64,000 bases of DNA from Phlyctochytrium arcticum (GCA_025602905.1 JAHLKI010000008.1:310001-374000); one strand, 5' to 3'. Counted from the stretch's first letter, positions 11,601-20,412 are shown. Notes: generated from the letters alone by a model not told the origin. Made by a program: numbers and translations.

Positions 11601-11757
11601 TACGGCCGAACATGGTCTTTCCCGGATGTCCGAAGCGAGCATGCCAGAGGTTATACATTGCGGATTGGTTGTCGATCGTAAGGTCTTTGGACGGTGATGA
11701 AAACATTCTCATTTTGAGTTTGCGCGTAATAGATGTGAGATTGTTTATTGACAGCAT
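8665..11757 (-). CDS. pol: Copia integrase - reverse transcriptase - RNase H
   Basis: Open frame of about 1030 codons. It starts with the GAG-pre-integrase zinc region (LWHARFGHPGKTMFG, then CRPCALAKF). The rve integrase core follows, with Asp in NIDIHGPVYPP, Asp in IRVDNAGELTSP and Glu in HQQNGSAEALIKR. The reverse transcriptase follows, with YVDDLNIIG as catalytic motif, then a copia RNase H ending in KYFYAHEINHVD and VADILTKAL. It overlaps the upstream gag-protease frame by about 107 bp in another frame. Copia elements normally have a single frame, so either a frameshift event or a single-base indel near 11740 separates them. Otherwise intact. Confidence 0.92.
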   Translation of the reverse strand: MLSINNLTSITRKLKMRMFSSPSKDLTIDNQSAMYNLWHARFGHPGKTMFGRILNIVRNMNLSRRQFNKGLSLNSPCRPCALAKFSSAPASFKEPTEAPPFLSRLNIDIHGPVYPPSGQFEYFMVIGDSSSRLAYVALLENKDDAFPNALRHFIKLRNFYPEYKIKKIRVDNAGELTSPLMKAYLASCGTELETCTEYVHQQNGSAEALIKRVSTTARAMLLGSRLPASAWGHAVLHAVNVLNYRPSSYMKESPHQLLNGHPPSVDHLRVFGSAVYVPIPPPKRNKMGPQRTLGIYIGYDSTCKIRYLEPTSGSVFHARFADCIFDETQFPTVGNKEYLTEDQRKEREVLFSSSPTRPTEYSISSMTEKTIAEIINLQRIVNNAPDTFNNSATVIRHPESLTSAAINAPDRISTELPPAVITEPRRKRGRPIGSKNKYPRKTFTPPENRITDDPRVEITETMVNHIAAAINSSTALIFDKDLDTDPQSIKEARTRSDWPKWHDAIRAEYDSILKRNVLGPIQETPDGFDPVGCRVVLHLKRNADGEVVRHKARVVAKGYAQRYGIDFTEQYAPVLDAVFFRFLLGFAASEKLMMHLMDVVTAFLYGKMDKELYMRVPENLYETDTAQQMAQFENPSVRVNQALYGFKQSGMLWYQRLNRFLLDKGFETEARCPCIFIKRAGPEVAVVAVYVDDLNIIGTESAISDTRRSLANEFEMKDLGQTTYCLGLQIEHISTSPEGPGIFLHQTGYITQLLKRFSMDAANPSNTPMEVRSLTHDKDIFRPREATEAPLNAAVPYSSAVGALMYLANQTRPDIAFAVNLLARYTKDPTERHWVGVKRIMKYLKGTTDFGLFFPRKSNQMLTGYTDAGYQSDPHTGKSQTGYVYLFGGTAISWKSSKQTMVTTSTNHSELIAMYEAAREAVALRRALKFITTKTARITTIFDEPTILYGDNAACISQTEKGYTNCSRTRHIDPKYFYAHEINHVDIEVTKIASVDNVADILTKALGPTTHWHLLPKLGLRSHRTLDNTA

Positions 11758-13258
11758 TTACAGTTGTAGTGTATAGGCCGTTCTCGAGACCTTTCAATGT
11801 TTCTACAATTTCCCCTTTCCGCAATAGATGCATGTACATCTTCCCCCCGTCATCCTTGGTTTGAATAGATAACTTGTTCTGGTGTAAGACCTTGAAACTA
11901 ACCAGTAATCTGGGAGATTGAGGGGCATAGAGAGCGTCGTTGATTTCCAAGATTGTTCCGTTAGGTAGTTGAAGTCTGGCGTGTCCTGATCCTTCGGCCA
12001 GAGAAGATCCCGAGATGGTCTTTAGGGTAATTTCTTTGTCGTTGTTGAGGGTGATAAACATTTCCCGGTGAGGGATGATGCAGTGGGTTGTCCCGCTGTC
12101 GATGAGCGCCTGGTTGCCGGTGTACTCGTCGTCTGTGTGGGTGGAGTTAATTTCCGCATGAATTTTGGAGCGGGTAGGAATGTTATCGTTTGAGGCGTCC
12201 ATGAAATTGCTGTAGACAAGTTCGGGCACCGGCATGGGAGCGGGGGTGGTTATTTCGACCGAATGGGCTTCCTTGATTTCTGGTTTACCGTATTGTTTGT
12301 ATAGTTGTCGAAGATGCGGAGCGGTTCGGCATTCCTTCCCGCGGTGTCCCTGTATCCCGCATTCAAAACAAGTAACTTGGGGGCGATTCTGTCCGCGACC
12401 GCGGCCGCGACCACGACCACGACCACGTCCTCGCCAGTGTCCTTGGCCGTGACCGCCTGTGGGGTCGAAACGTTGCGTATAGTGCGACTCGCCATAAACC
12501 GGCTGATGACCGTGGTCATTGTTGGGGTATTGGTAGAATTGTCCGTTCGAGTGGGGTGTCATGTTTGTGTCGTAACGGTCAATATAGTGTGATTCCACTT
12601 CAGCGGGACTTGCGCCGAGCGAAGGCATCGCAGTTCCCGGGGGGCGTACGTCGGCGTTGGTGATTAGAATGTTTTCTCGCTCTTCGGTTGTTTGCATGGT
12701 CGCGAGTAAGGCAGAATATGTCGGGAATTTCAAATTTTGGTACAGGGAGGATAATACCACCAAATGTTTGGGAAAAGTGGAGAGTGTCTTTTGGATTAGG
12801 TTGGCATCGGTTATCATCTCCATCTTTCCGCAGAGGCGAAGGCGGTTGACGATGCCCATAAGGGCACAGTTGTATGCGTGGACGGATTTGAAGTCTTGAA
12901 AACGCAGGTTGTTGAAATCGTGCATAGCACGCGGTTCCAGGATAATCTTTTGGTTGAAGAATCTCGCTGATAATTGTTGCCAGAGTTCAGTCGGATCCTT
13001 GGTTGCACTGTATTGTTCTTGTAGATCGGGACTGAGGTGTCGTTTGATAAACAAAAGACCTTGAGCGCGCTCTCTCAATTTGGTGATGCGGCTTTCGGTG
13101 TCTTCTTCAGATGTTGTGACGGTATCGGGATCGATAATGGGTACTAAAGCGTGCTCCAAGCCGATCGCAAATAAATGATCTTGAGTGTTTTGGGACCATG
13201 CGATGTAGTTGCGACCGTCCGCGAATAACTGTTCGAATTTTGTAGCCTGGATGGTCAT
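11651..13258 (-). CDS. gag: Copia Gag and aspartic protease
   Basis: Starts at the ATG giving MTIQATKFEQLFADGRNY, the usual copia Gag opening. A UBN2-type capsid region follows, then a basic Gly-Arg-rich stretch and the zinc knuckle CFECGIQGHRGKEC (CX2CX4HX4C). The protease motif is ALIDSGTTHCII. The frame leaves the pol frame after the segment GLYTTTVNAVN and ends at 11651, where pol has already begun in the overlapping frame. Confidence 0.9.
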   Translation of the reverse strand: MTIQATKFEQLFADGRNYIAWSQNTQDHLFAIGLEHALVPIIDPDTVTTSEEDTESRITKLRERAQGLLFIKRHLSPDLQEQYSATKDPTELWQQLSARFFNQKIILEPRAMHDFNNLRFQDFKSVHAYNCALMGIVNRLRLCGKMEMITDANLIQKTLSTFPKHLVVLSSLYQNLKFPTYSALLATMQTTEERENILITNADVRPPGTAMPSLGASPAEVESHYIDRYDTNMTPHSNGQFYQYPNNDHGHQPVYGESHYTQRFDPTGGHGQGHWRGRGRGRGRGRGRGQNRPQVTCFECGIQGHRGKECRTAPHLRQLYKQYGKPEIKEAHSVEITTPAPMPVPELVYSNFMDASNDNIPTRSKIHAEINSTHTDDEYTGNQALIDSGTTHCIIPHREMFITLNNDKEITLKTISGSSLAEGSGHARLQLPNGTILEINDALYAPQSPRLLVSFKVLHQNKLSIQTKDDGGKMYMHLLRKGEIVETLKGLENGLYTTTVNAVNKQSHIYYAQTQNENVFITVQRPYDRQPIRNV

Positions 13259-13340
13259 GGCTGATGCTGATTTTTTTGAATTTTTTTTTTTTTTTTTGAA
13301 ATGGTAGTTCGAGTTGGTTAGAGCTTGGTGTCTGATAACG

Positions 13341-13515
13341 TGTTGTAAAGTGAACTCAATGTATACTATCAAAGACTGGAGAGTTGGTGCGGGGTGAGCC
13401 AACGACCACATTATATACAAGGCATTACACATCATGGAAGCTACGCGTCGGAGTTATAGAAGACCTTGCTGAGGTAACAGACGCGTGCTGACAACTGGAA
13501 AGCTGAGTCACAACA
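13341..13515 (-). repeat. Copia LTR (5' LTR in element orientation)
   Basis: Identical to 8403-8577; followed by target duplication ATTTT at 13516-13520. Confidence 0.9.
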
Positions 13516-13759
13516 ATTTTCAAATTTAATTTCATTTTTTTTAATTTTGTTTCTTTGTGTGAAATATCCCTAAAATACCGGCTACTACCGGCTACCTTTT
13601 TACACTCCATTAATTTCTCTTCAATTGAAGAATCTTTATAAATATGTTATCTACATCCATCGAGTCAAAAAAAGGTAGCCACCCTTCGGGCTACTGGTAG
13701 CCCTTTATTCGGCTACATTTTATCTATTGAACTATAATGACATGTCTTATTCTTTTTTT
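13516..13759. repeat. Viral non-coding GGTAGC/GGCTAC-rich region
   Basis: T-rich stretch with repeated GGCTAC and GGTAGCC words in both orientations. CCGGCTACC followed by T-runs is complementary to A-runs followed by GGTAGCC. With the part left of the copia element (about 8352-8402) it has the same layout as the ~290-bp direct repeats of viral element 2 (50713-51004, 63152-63424). It may be a replication or end region of the virus. Confidence 0.45.
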
Positions 13760-16291
13760 CTACAATTTATTGTTCAACTGCCCTGTATATCCGGCATAAG
13801 AGGTACTTGCATTATTCTCTTTGTCTCCCCCCCAATGTTTTCGAAGTTCCTGCTTATCCACATGTTCATATTCTTCATCATCCTCTGCTGCAAGTTCCCA
13901 ATCATTTACCAATCTTGCTCCTACCCATCCTCGTACATTCTTACCGGCAAGTTTCACCTGTCGTCGTGTATTTGATGGTTCAAACGTTTTATCCATCATT
14001 TCATATAAATGTCGAACTAAAGCAGGAGTTTTGGTAATCCCTTGTGCTTGGCAAAAGTTGGCAAATGCTGTATCTGCATTTTTTGTCAAAAGAACAACTT
14101 TATCATCGGTGACAGTGGACACAGAAGCATTTACAAATCGTAGAGGTATGTTCTGTGATTCTTCATATCTCTTAACAGTGTCCTTGATGATTTGTGGTTG
14201 AACTGCTCGACCAACTCCCTCCTGTTTGTAACTTGTTGTGTATGTTTTGATTAACAATGCTAAAAAGGTGTCGGCACATTGTAGCAACTTTGCCTCGAAT
14301 CCATCAATGATTTTTTTTCCATGTGGAAGTACAGGATCGTCAGTGAAAGAACATTCAAAAGGAATAATAACTACTTTTCTCCAGAAACCTGTGGTTAAGT
14401 CCTTAATCTCCGGCAAGTCATTTACAGCAATAAACACTTTTGCCATCAAGTCAATAACAACTTGATCCTTGAACAAGCCTCGACCACTTGTTTGATCCCC
14501 ACCAGCAACCATTTTGAGGAATTCAGTAAATAATACCTTATCTTCCAACTCAGTTAAGAATGCCCCCCGCTTGTGAATAAGTGATACTAAACTTGGTGAT
14601 GCAGCCTGTGCATTAACATTAGGTTTTGTAACTTGAGCAGATGGAATTGTTGCCCCATAATCGCCCAATGCCTTTTTTAGTAACTTGATTAATAGGGATT
14701 TGCCATTTGCTCCGAGACCCAGGAAGAAGTAAAAAAACTGATCCTTAGTATATCCATCAAGTGAAGATGACATTGCCTTGAGCAAAAAGTGCTCGAGTTC
14801 TGTTCGACCAAGCATAATATCACTGAGAAAGCCTTCTACAATCTGTCGTTTTTCTAATGGATGTTCATCATAAGGTAGATATTTTAACCAAGTGGATAAT
14901 TTAGAATAATCTTCCGGAGTTGCCTCTCTGAATACAAGTTCGTCAAGATTGTAAACCCCGTTAGTACAATGCAGCAGATGTCGATTTTTGTTGAATAAAA
15001 CATCCTTTCGACCATCTCTCACCAATTCAAAAAGGGCTGATAGATGGTCCTTTTTTGGGCGAGTCATTGAAAGTGAATATGCAAGTTTCCCAGCAGTACT
15101 TGCTCGATGCTCCCATATCTCATCCTGATCAATCAAGTTAAAACAAATAGAGTCGAGTTCATTTGCCATTTTGACATACTTATCCATCAAGGGTCGTAAA
15201 ATGACATTCCGAAATTCTTCTCTCCAGATACCTGTATCTTTTTCAAACACCAACCATTGATTTGGTTGATTGGTAGCAAGAACTGAATTGTAAAGATCAC
15301 CATGTATGGTTTCGGATACGGCTCGATTAGTAATATCCCCCGTTTCAACAAGTTTTTTGACTGGCATTTGGCAATCATCCCACATCTTCAAATAATCAAT
15401 GTCAATAACACGATTGAATCCATTGCCTGGACGACACACAAAGCGCAATTTGCCATGATGACGAACAAGGAAAGGATGGTTTGTATTCTTTACATGCTCA
15501 CGTTGACAAATCTTACAATAGTAAGGTGCGGTAGCAGTGATAATGTATATATTGTGCATATTGGGCTGGGGGGAGATCCGAAAGCAATCTTGCCAATACT
15601 CACTTTCTTTTAGCAATGAGATATCACTACTGACAAGTGCATCATTGGCTGAAGGATTGCTAGTAAAGTATTGTGCAGCGAAATGCTGTGGGGCTTTTTT
15701 CATGGTATCAAGGATATTACCAAGTATCCAGTTTGGAAGGGGTGCCATAGGCGTTTTAAACCCATCTGGATTATCCCATTTGTATCGTTGACTTCCTTTT
15801 ATCGAAGGAGGGCACATTACATATCCACCTTTTTTTCGAACATCTACTGCAATTAAACGTCCATTCAAATTCATACAGGATGTCCAATTCTTCAACGTCT
15901 CTTCTCCTTCTTTTCCAGTTAATGAGAAATAGTAATGTTTGCCTCCACTTGGTGTAGAAACTGATAAAGTGGGTGGTAGTTGTTCATTTTGTTCGATTAG
16001 TGTCTGAAAGTCAAGCATACCATTGCTTGTCGAGTATATCTTCTTATTGCCTCGAATAGCCGGTGGTTTGGCATCCACGTCAACTACAATGTATTCCTCC
16101 GAGACTAATAAGCCAATGTTACAGTTTGTTTCCCAAACTTCTCTCTTTGGAAAATCTCGCTCGAATTGATAATTGTTGCCAGACCATTTACCTAAAGGGC
16201 GCTTGGTAACGGCGGAGGCAGGAATGGGAACGAAAGCAGGATTGGCAATTCGCATCTTCTTTGCAGTTTTAAAAAGTTCTGTTTGTACCAT
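13760..16291 (-). CDS. PrimPol - SF3 (D5-like) helicase, full length
   Basis: 843 residues from the ATG giving MVQTELFKTAKKM; the same start is kept in the second copy. Residues 20-190: PrimPol-type primase/polymerase with DxD in VVDVDAK (about 69), SGGKHYYF (about 118), then AVDVRKKGGYVMCPPS. Around 250-290 is a Cys/His cluster (CKICQREHVKNTNHP). After a linker, the SF3 helicase has Walker A GLGANGKSLLIK (about 525), Walker B FLTELEDK (about 580) and motif C VFIAVNDLPE (about 620), then GFWRKVVIIPFE. This fusion replicates the genomes of polinton-like viruses, virophages and giant viruses. It is transcribed divergently from the HTH mini-gene at 16429. All key residues are present. Confidence 0.9.
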   Translation of the reverse strand: MVQTELFKTAKKMRIANPAFVPIPASAVTKRPLGKWSGNNYQFERDFPKREVWETNCNIGLLVSEEYIVVDVDAKPPAIRGNKKIYSTSNGMLDFQTLIEQNEQLPPTLSVSTPSGGKHYYFSLTGKEGEETLKNWTSCMNLNGRLIAVDVRKKGGYVMCPPSIKGSQRYKWDNPDGFKTPMAPLPNWILGNILDTMKKAPQHFAAQYFTSNPSANDALVSSDISLLKESEYWQDCFRISPQPNMHNIYIITATAPYYCKICQREHVKNTNHPFLVRHHGKLRFVCRPGNGFNRVIDIDYLKMWDDCQMPVKKLVETGDITNRAVSETIHGDLYNSVLATNQPNQWLVFEKDTGIWREEFRNVILRPLMDKYVKMANELDSICFNLIDQDEIWEHRASTAGKLAYSLSMTRPKKDHLSALFELVRDGRKDVLFNKNRHLLHCTNGVYNLDELVFREATPEDYSKLSTWLKYLPYDEHPLEKRQIVEGFLSDIMLGRTELEHFLLKAMSSSLDGYTKDQFFYFFLGLGANGKSLLIKLLKKALGDYGATIPSAQVTKPNVNAQAASPSLVSLIHKRGAFLTELEDKVLFTEFLKMVAGGDQTSGRGLFKDQVVIDLMAKVFIAVNDLPEIKDLTTGFWRKVVIIPFECSFTDDPVLPHGKKIIDGFEAKLLQCADTFLALLIKTYTTSYKQEGVGRAVQPQIIKDTVKRYEESQNIPLRFVNASVSTVTDDKVVLLTKNADTAFANFCQAQGITKTPALVRHLYEMMDKTFEPSNTRRQVKLAGKNVRGWVGARLVNDWELAAEDDEEYEHVDKQELRKHWGGDKENNASTSYAGYTGQLNNKL

Positions 16292-16428
16292 TTCAATGTT
16301 GTAGTAAAATGTTGTCCTACTTGTATGAGACACAATATCTTTAAATAGAAAGAAACGCACATCAGTATAACAGATTTTCGATGCGTATATATAAGGAAAC
16401 AAAGAGGACCGTAATACAATCTTATACA
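16292..16428. promoter_or_regulatory. Divergent viral promoter
   Basis: The 137 bp between the primase-helicase and HTH start codons contain TATATATAAGG about 40 bp upstream of the HTH ATG. A similar TATA element (GCTATATAAAGG, about 16623) precedes the zinc mini-gene. The corresponding interval in element 2 (62810-62891) also carries TATA-like runs. Confidence 0.45.
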
Positions 16429-16632
16429 ATGCCTGCCTCAATTTACGATTATGTAGCAATTGTCCATTTCTTAGGGGAACAAAGAACTATTTCAGCATCA
16501 AGCATTCGTGAACTAGCAAGAACTCTTGGATTTTCCCATGTTACCGCTCACAAGATGATTCAATGTCCTGAAAAGAAGACACTCATTCATGCAGAGATTT
16601 TCAAGAAGCCAAAACAAAACCGTGCTATATAA
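16429..16632 (+). CDS. Small HTH protein, partner of the primase-helicase
   Basis: 67 residues. The core ASSIRELARTLGFSHVTAHK has the spacing of a helix-turn-helix, followed by a basic tail. A counterpart with APSILDLTRQLKLDRRTVTK lies divergent to the truncated primase-helicase at 62892-63128. The conserved head-to-head arrangement suggests a regulator of the shared promoter or a replication accessory factor; this is inference. Confidence 0.6.
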   Translation: MPASIYDYVAIVHFLGEQRTISASSIRELARTLGFSHVTAHKMIQCPEKKTLIHAEIFKKPKQNRAI

Positions 16633-16665
16633 AGGATTGACTCTATAGTAAAACAATATACAAAG

Positions 16666-16866
16666 ATGCCCAAACTGTGTAAAAGTACAAAGTGTGAAAA
16701 GACCATTCGTAATGCCAGGACATATTGTGATGATTGCTGGAATTCGTTCATTCCTTGTGATAATAAAAGAACTGGATGTACTGGGAAAGTACCCAAAGAA
16801 CGTCAAAGTTGGACAAAATTGTGTGCATATTGCGGTCTTGAATTGTATAAACAGAAGACCCACTAA
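16666..16866 (+). CDS. Small zinc-ribbon-like protein
   Basis: 66 residues with eight cysteines, including CKSTKCEK, TYCDDCW and LCAYCGLELY, compatible with two zinc sites. It follows the HTH gene by 33 bp and has its own TATATAAAG element. No counterpart was seen in element 2. Function unknown. Confidence 0.55.
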   Translation: MPKLCKSTKCEKTIRNARTYCDDCWNSFIPCDNKRTGCTGKVPKERQSWTKLCAYCGLELYKQKTH

Positions 16867-17095
16867 TCTCAGCATTTCATACCGGAAACAGCGATAAACG
16901 GCTTACATTTGCAAATTATGTATCAATTTCATACATAATTGGGCATAATAGGGCAAAGGGGGCAAAGGGCAAAATTTGGTAAATAATTTACAAAGGTTTT
17001 TCAATGATTTTGTAGTCGACAGGTTTTTTTACTCATTTCTAATAAATGAGTACTTTACCCCGTCGATAACAAACGTAATATGGATTGTCCATCAT

Positions 17096-17618
17096 TTACA
17101 AGTATTCACCAACTATACTTTCAATTTGGCGCAAGCGTTCGCTTTTATCAACCTTGTAAACGTTGATATCTTTGACGATTTTCCGCTTTATTCGCTTGTT
17201 TTTATCGTATTTGCCACATGTGCATTGCTTTGGAATGGCATAACAATTCCCACAAACGTTTTTGGTCGATATTCGACTGTTCTCAATGAGATGTCGTTCA
17301 TATCTGTCGAAATCATTCCCTCCATACTTTTCATAAATGCTTCGGTTAGAGTTATTCTCATATGATTGGACTCTGCAACATGTCAATTTTGCACAAAGTA
17401 CCTTAACTTTGCTGTAAAGTGAGTACTTTCCGGGCTCATTGTAAACTTGCATAATCTGAATCACATCGATTTTTTAGTGTTCCTGTATTCGACAGGGCAA
17501 TGTACTCATTTTTATATATGTAATTTGCATCGGACTTTGCCAGAATTTCGATGTAAACATCGCTCGTCGCGCCTAGCACTTTACTTTGAAGCGGAATCTT
17601 CATCGCGCTCCAATGCAA
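17096..17618 (-). pseudogene. Cys-rich viral protein remnant, two overlapping frames
   Basis: The downstream frame (17464-17096) contains CGNCYAIPKQCTCGKYDKN and a charged C-terminus. The upstream frame (17618-17436) overlaps it in another phase near 17450, as expected of one gene with a single frameshift. AT-rich like the neighbouring viral genes. I recognise no family. Confidence 0.35.
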
Positions 17619-17696
17619 AAGAAACTATTCGCGATCCTTTACATTCCATGTAGCATGGATAACAACGAACGCGGTTCTTCATGTATGGGATAACAA

Positions 17697-17867
17697 TGGA
17701 ACATTTTGTACTATCTTTATCGTAATCTTTGCAAAGTCTACAGTTCTGGCGAAGACCTCCAGGATGTCATTGATGGTAAATGTTTATCGTGTCAAACGTC
17801 GCCGATGGAAACCGATGACGATAAAGATCCTTTTAGCGACATGGATGAAAGATATAGAGTGCTGTGA
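17697..17867 (+). pseudogene. 3' fragment of an unrecognised gene
   Basis: The frame NILYYLYRNLCKVYSSGEDL continues through KCLSCQTSP to an acidic end and a stop at 17867, without a start codon (an in-frame TAA lies just upstream). It looks coding by composition but cannot be assigned. Confidence 0.25.
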
Positions 17868-17910
17868 GAATTATACAACTAATGCATTGTAATCCTTCCT
17901 ATGTAAATGA

Positions 17911-18230
17911 TCAATTATTCTGTTCAAACTCGTAAATTGCTTCCCCATCGTCTCCAAAGTCTCCAAGCGGAACCCACGAATTGTCTTGTGGTTTGTTATA
18001 CCCGACCCACTTAACAAGGAATTCGACAACTTCCTCTCCATCTACCATGCGAGTTCGCTTGTCAATGATGTAGTCTACCTCGTAATATCCTTCCTGAGTT
18101 GGTGGAGGATTGACGGGCTGAGCGAGTAATGGAGTCGTTTGTGCTGGAACAAGCCGCAAAGTGTATACTGGAAAAAGTCCTTGGAGGGCGAATGCACTGT
18201 ACTGGTTCTAGTGCTGCCTCTAGTACTGCC
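17911..18230 (-). pseudogene. Chromodomain-containing C-terminus of a retroviral-type integrase
   Basis: The frame reads VYTLRLVPAQ, a proline-rich linker, then YYEVDYIIDKR and VEFLVKWVGYNKPQDNSWVP, a clear chromodomain fold signature, ending at 17911. Polintons and Ty3-type chromoviruses both carry chromodomains at the integrase C-terminus. The catalytic core is absent; upstream the frame is closed at about 18230. Its position at the end of viral element 1 favours a polinton-type origin, but a gypsy remnant is possible. Confidence 0.6.
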
Positions 18231-18376
18231 CTCTGTACAGAACCAATGTTTTCACGCCGCCCACGCGCTACTTTTTGATATCTGTGCCACTGACATAAGC
18301 CACCTGCGGGGGGGCGCCTGCAGTTGTTGACTGACCGACCATCCCAGTAGCCGAATAACGGCGAAATACCGCAAGC

Positions 18377-20380
18377 ATGAATCAAGAAACAACCATGACG
18401 ACTATCTGGTATCAACTAACCACTGCTGACGGCAAGAGAGTGCCTGGAACAACAGTTGACTTTGTTGAACTGGCGCAAAATTCGACTGTCGGCAATCTGC
18501 GAAAGGAAGTGAAGAAGGAGTGCGCCAACGACTTGGAGAAGGTTGACTCAAACCAACTCCTCGTCTACGCCAGCAAGAGTGAACTGGACGTTGATATTGC
18601 CGCAAGCAAGACTCTGACGGGGCTAAAGCCGGGCACGAAAGTGGACACGCTGCCGGAGACGAACGATGATAGCCCGCTGCTGATTGTGGTGCCGGAGCGA
18701 AAGGAAGTGAAGAAGGAGTTGAAGCGGAAGTTGGAGGACTATGACCCCGTTGACCTCCTCGTCTACGCCAACGAAGCAGCACTCGACACCAAAGTCCCGC
18801 TCGAAGTTGACCAAGTACTGGAATCGCTTTTGGAAGAAGCAAGGGGAAAAGGTGCAAAAATCACGGCCAAGAACCCGCTGCAGATTGTGGTGCCGGATAG
18901 TCAGCCGACAACGAGTGGTAAGGGAGGGATTCGTGTGGAGTATTCAATGCACAATTTCCTAACTTTCGCTTCTGCTTGAATGGCGCCAGGCGAAATCAGT
19001 GACTTAACAACCCGACTGAGGTCTTTTGCAAACGCTCAGTTGGTTGAAGGATGCATTCAGTCTCAAGACCAAAAGCCGCTCCCATACCCTCAAGACATTA
19101 TCGAAAAACTCTACGTCAGGAAGTGCTATCCAGAAGTTTGTGATTTGCTCTTGAGATTCATTGGTGAAAGAAAGAAATCGTTCGCAATATCTGGGACACC
19201 AGGCATCGGAAAGTCACTATTCTTTGTCTACATCTTGTACCGCCTGATGGATGACTTTCGCCAGAAAACTCTGCCTTTAAAGCCGAAACGGGTCGTTTAT
19301 CAACTGGGCTCCGAGTACATATGCTTTGATTTGCAGGAACAACTCGTTACCAGCATCGAGAAGGTTCATGCGAGCGTATTGGTTAGGAAACAAGAAACAT
19401 TCTACGTTATTGATGGACCGTCTGAGCCGCTCATTTCGGATTGTGTTGTATTGTTCATTTCATCCCCCCGTTCAGAACGGTACAAGAATTTCGTGAAGCA
19501 GAAGATGGCCAAGGAATGGTACTTGCCTGTTTGGACTCTGGACGAATTACAGGCTTGTCAGCGCCACTGCTATCCGGACCTGTCCATTGAATTGCTTCAA
19601 GAAAGGCATCGTATCTGTGGTGGAGTCGCTCGCTTGGTATATCACAGCGATTATACCATTTCAGGGGAAGATATGATACACAGTGCTTTGACTGACGTTG
19701 ATGCTGTTAGCGGGGTCAAATATGTCGGAGCGACTACAAGCATCTTTCCAGATTCACATGCGCTGATGCACATACTGGTGGGAGAGAATAAAGGGAATGC
19801 TTACAAGTTTACCGGATTGGATGTGGCGTCAAAGTATGTCGGGGAACAATTGTGGATACAGCATTCTGCTGTAATGATTACCAATCTGCAGAATATGTTC
19901 GGCGGTAGCCCCAACGAGATTTCAAGACATTTGTTTGAGATATATGGACATAGGGTATTTTCTGCTGGTGGGCGAACTCTCGAGTGCAGATGCTTGGAAA
20001 GTGGTACCGATTCCGAAATTGCGTGGACTGCTCTCCATGGCCAACGAACTACGTTTGGAAAAGATACCATCCCTACTGCTGAAGACCTTTCGGGCAACTA
20101 CTACGAACCAACAGACGATGATACTTTTCCAGCAATTGATTCTCTCAGTGCTCAGGGAATGTTCCAATTCACAGTTGCAGCCGAGCATCCAATCCGCGGG
20201 ATTCAAATTTTACGAAGATTGTGCAAGTTGTACGACGAACCGAAACTCTACTTCGTTGTTCCTCCACATCGGTTTGCTGCCTTTAAGAAGCAGAGTTTTA
20301 AAGGTAAAAAGGGCCCAGATGATGGGCGCGGAATCCCTAATTTGAAGCAATATGTTTTAAAACTCCCTGTCGAACAATAA
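18377..20380 (+). CDS. Crinkler-like (CRN) protein with P-loop NTPase domain
   Basis: Two exons (18377-18917, 18990-20380) give 643 residues. The 72-nt intron (GTAAGG, branch-like CTAAC, CCAG) removes an in-frame TGA at 18977-18979 and keeps the frame. N-terminal ~60 residues: ubiquitin-like header (TIWYQLTTADGKRVPGTTVD, then VGNLRKEVKKE), followed by an internal repeat of the header-like segment (LLVYANEAALD). From about residue 225: YVRKCYPEVCDLLL and the Walker A SGTPGIGKSLFF, the NTPase of CRN/RHS-type proteins. The C-terminus has aromatic and basic patches. CRN proteins of oomycetes and chytrids act in or on host nuclei or mediate conflict; which applies here is unknown. It sits between viral element 1 and palindrome copy B. 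Confidence 0.8.
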
Positions 20381-20412
20381 ACCTGTTGTTGTATTTTTGC
20401 AGGTTTGTTTCA

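Larger units (their letters stand above)
8403..13515 (-). mobile_element. Full-length Ty1/copia LTR retrotransposon with identical LTRs
   Basis: Two 175-bp LTRs (8403-8577 and 13341-13515), beginning TGTTGTAAAG and ending GTCACAACA, appear identical base for base. They are flanked by a 5-bp target duplication ATTTT (8398-8402 and 13516-13520). In the minus orientation a purine tract (TTTGAGGGGGAG) abuts the 3' LTR. Next to the 5' LTR a TTATCAGA stretch resembles the initiator-tRNA half-molecule primer site used by many copia elements. The gene order protease-integrase-RT-RNase H is that of Pseudoviridae. Identical LTRs imply a recent insertion. It landed in non-coding DNA of viral element 1. 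Confidence 0.95.
7180..18230. mobile_element. Viral element 1: degraded polinton-like/virophage-like insertion
   Basis: Bounded on the left by the palindrome and on the right, loosely, by the chromodomain fragment. Contents: C-terminal remnant of a small left-end protein, HNH-AP2 endonuclease, PrimPol-SF3 helicase, HTH and zinc mini-proteins in short TATA-led units, Cys-rich fragments, and an integrase-type chromodomain. A copia element of 5.1 kb is inserted in it. The primase-helicase, the HTH partner and the left-end protein have counterparts in the element at 50.0-63.4 kb. No capsid gene is seen in this copy. Exact ends are not determined. Confidence 0.65.

Noticed and set aside
12390..12450. 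CGACCACGACCACGACC microsatellite as a regulatory or CRISPR-like repeat
   Set aside because: It is the coding sequence of the Gly-Arg-rich stretch of copia Gag. No CRISPR array with spacers exists in the window.
18977..18979. In-frame TGA in the Crinkler gene as evidence of stop-codon reassignment
   Set aside because: A canonical intron of 72 nt removes it, and clear host genes in the window end at TGA, TAA or TAG.
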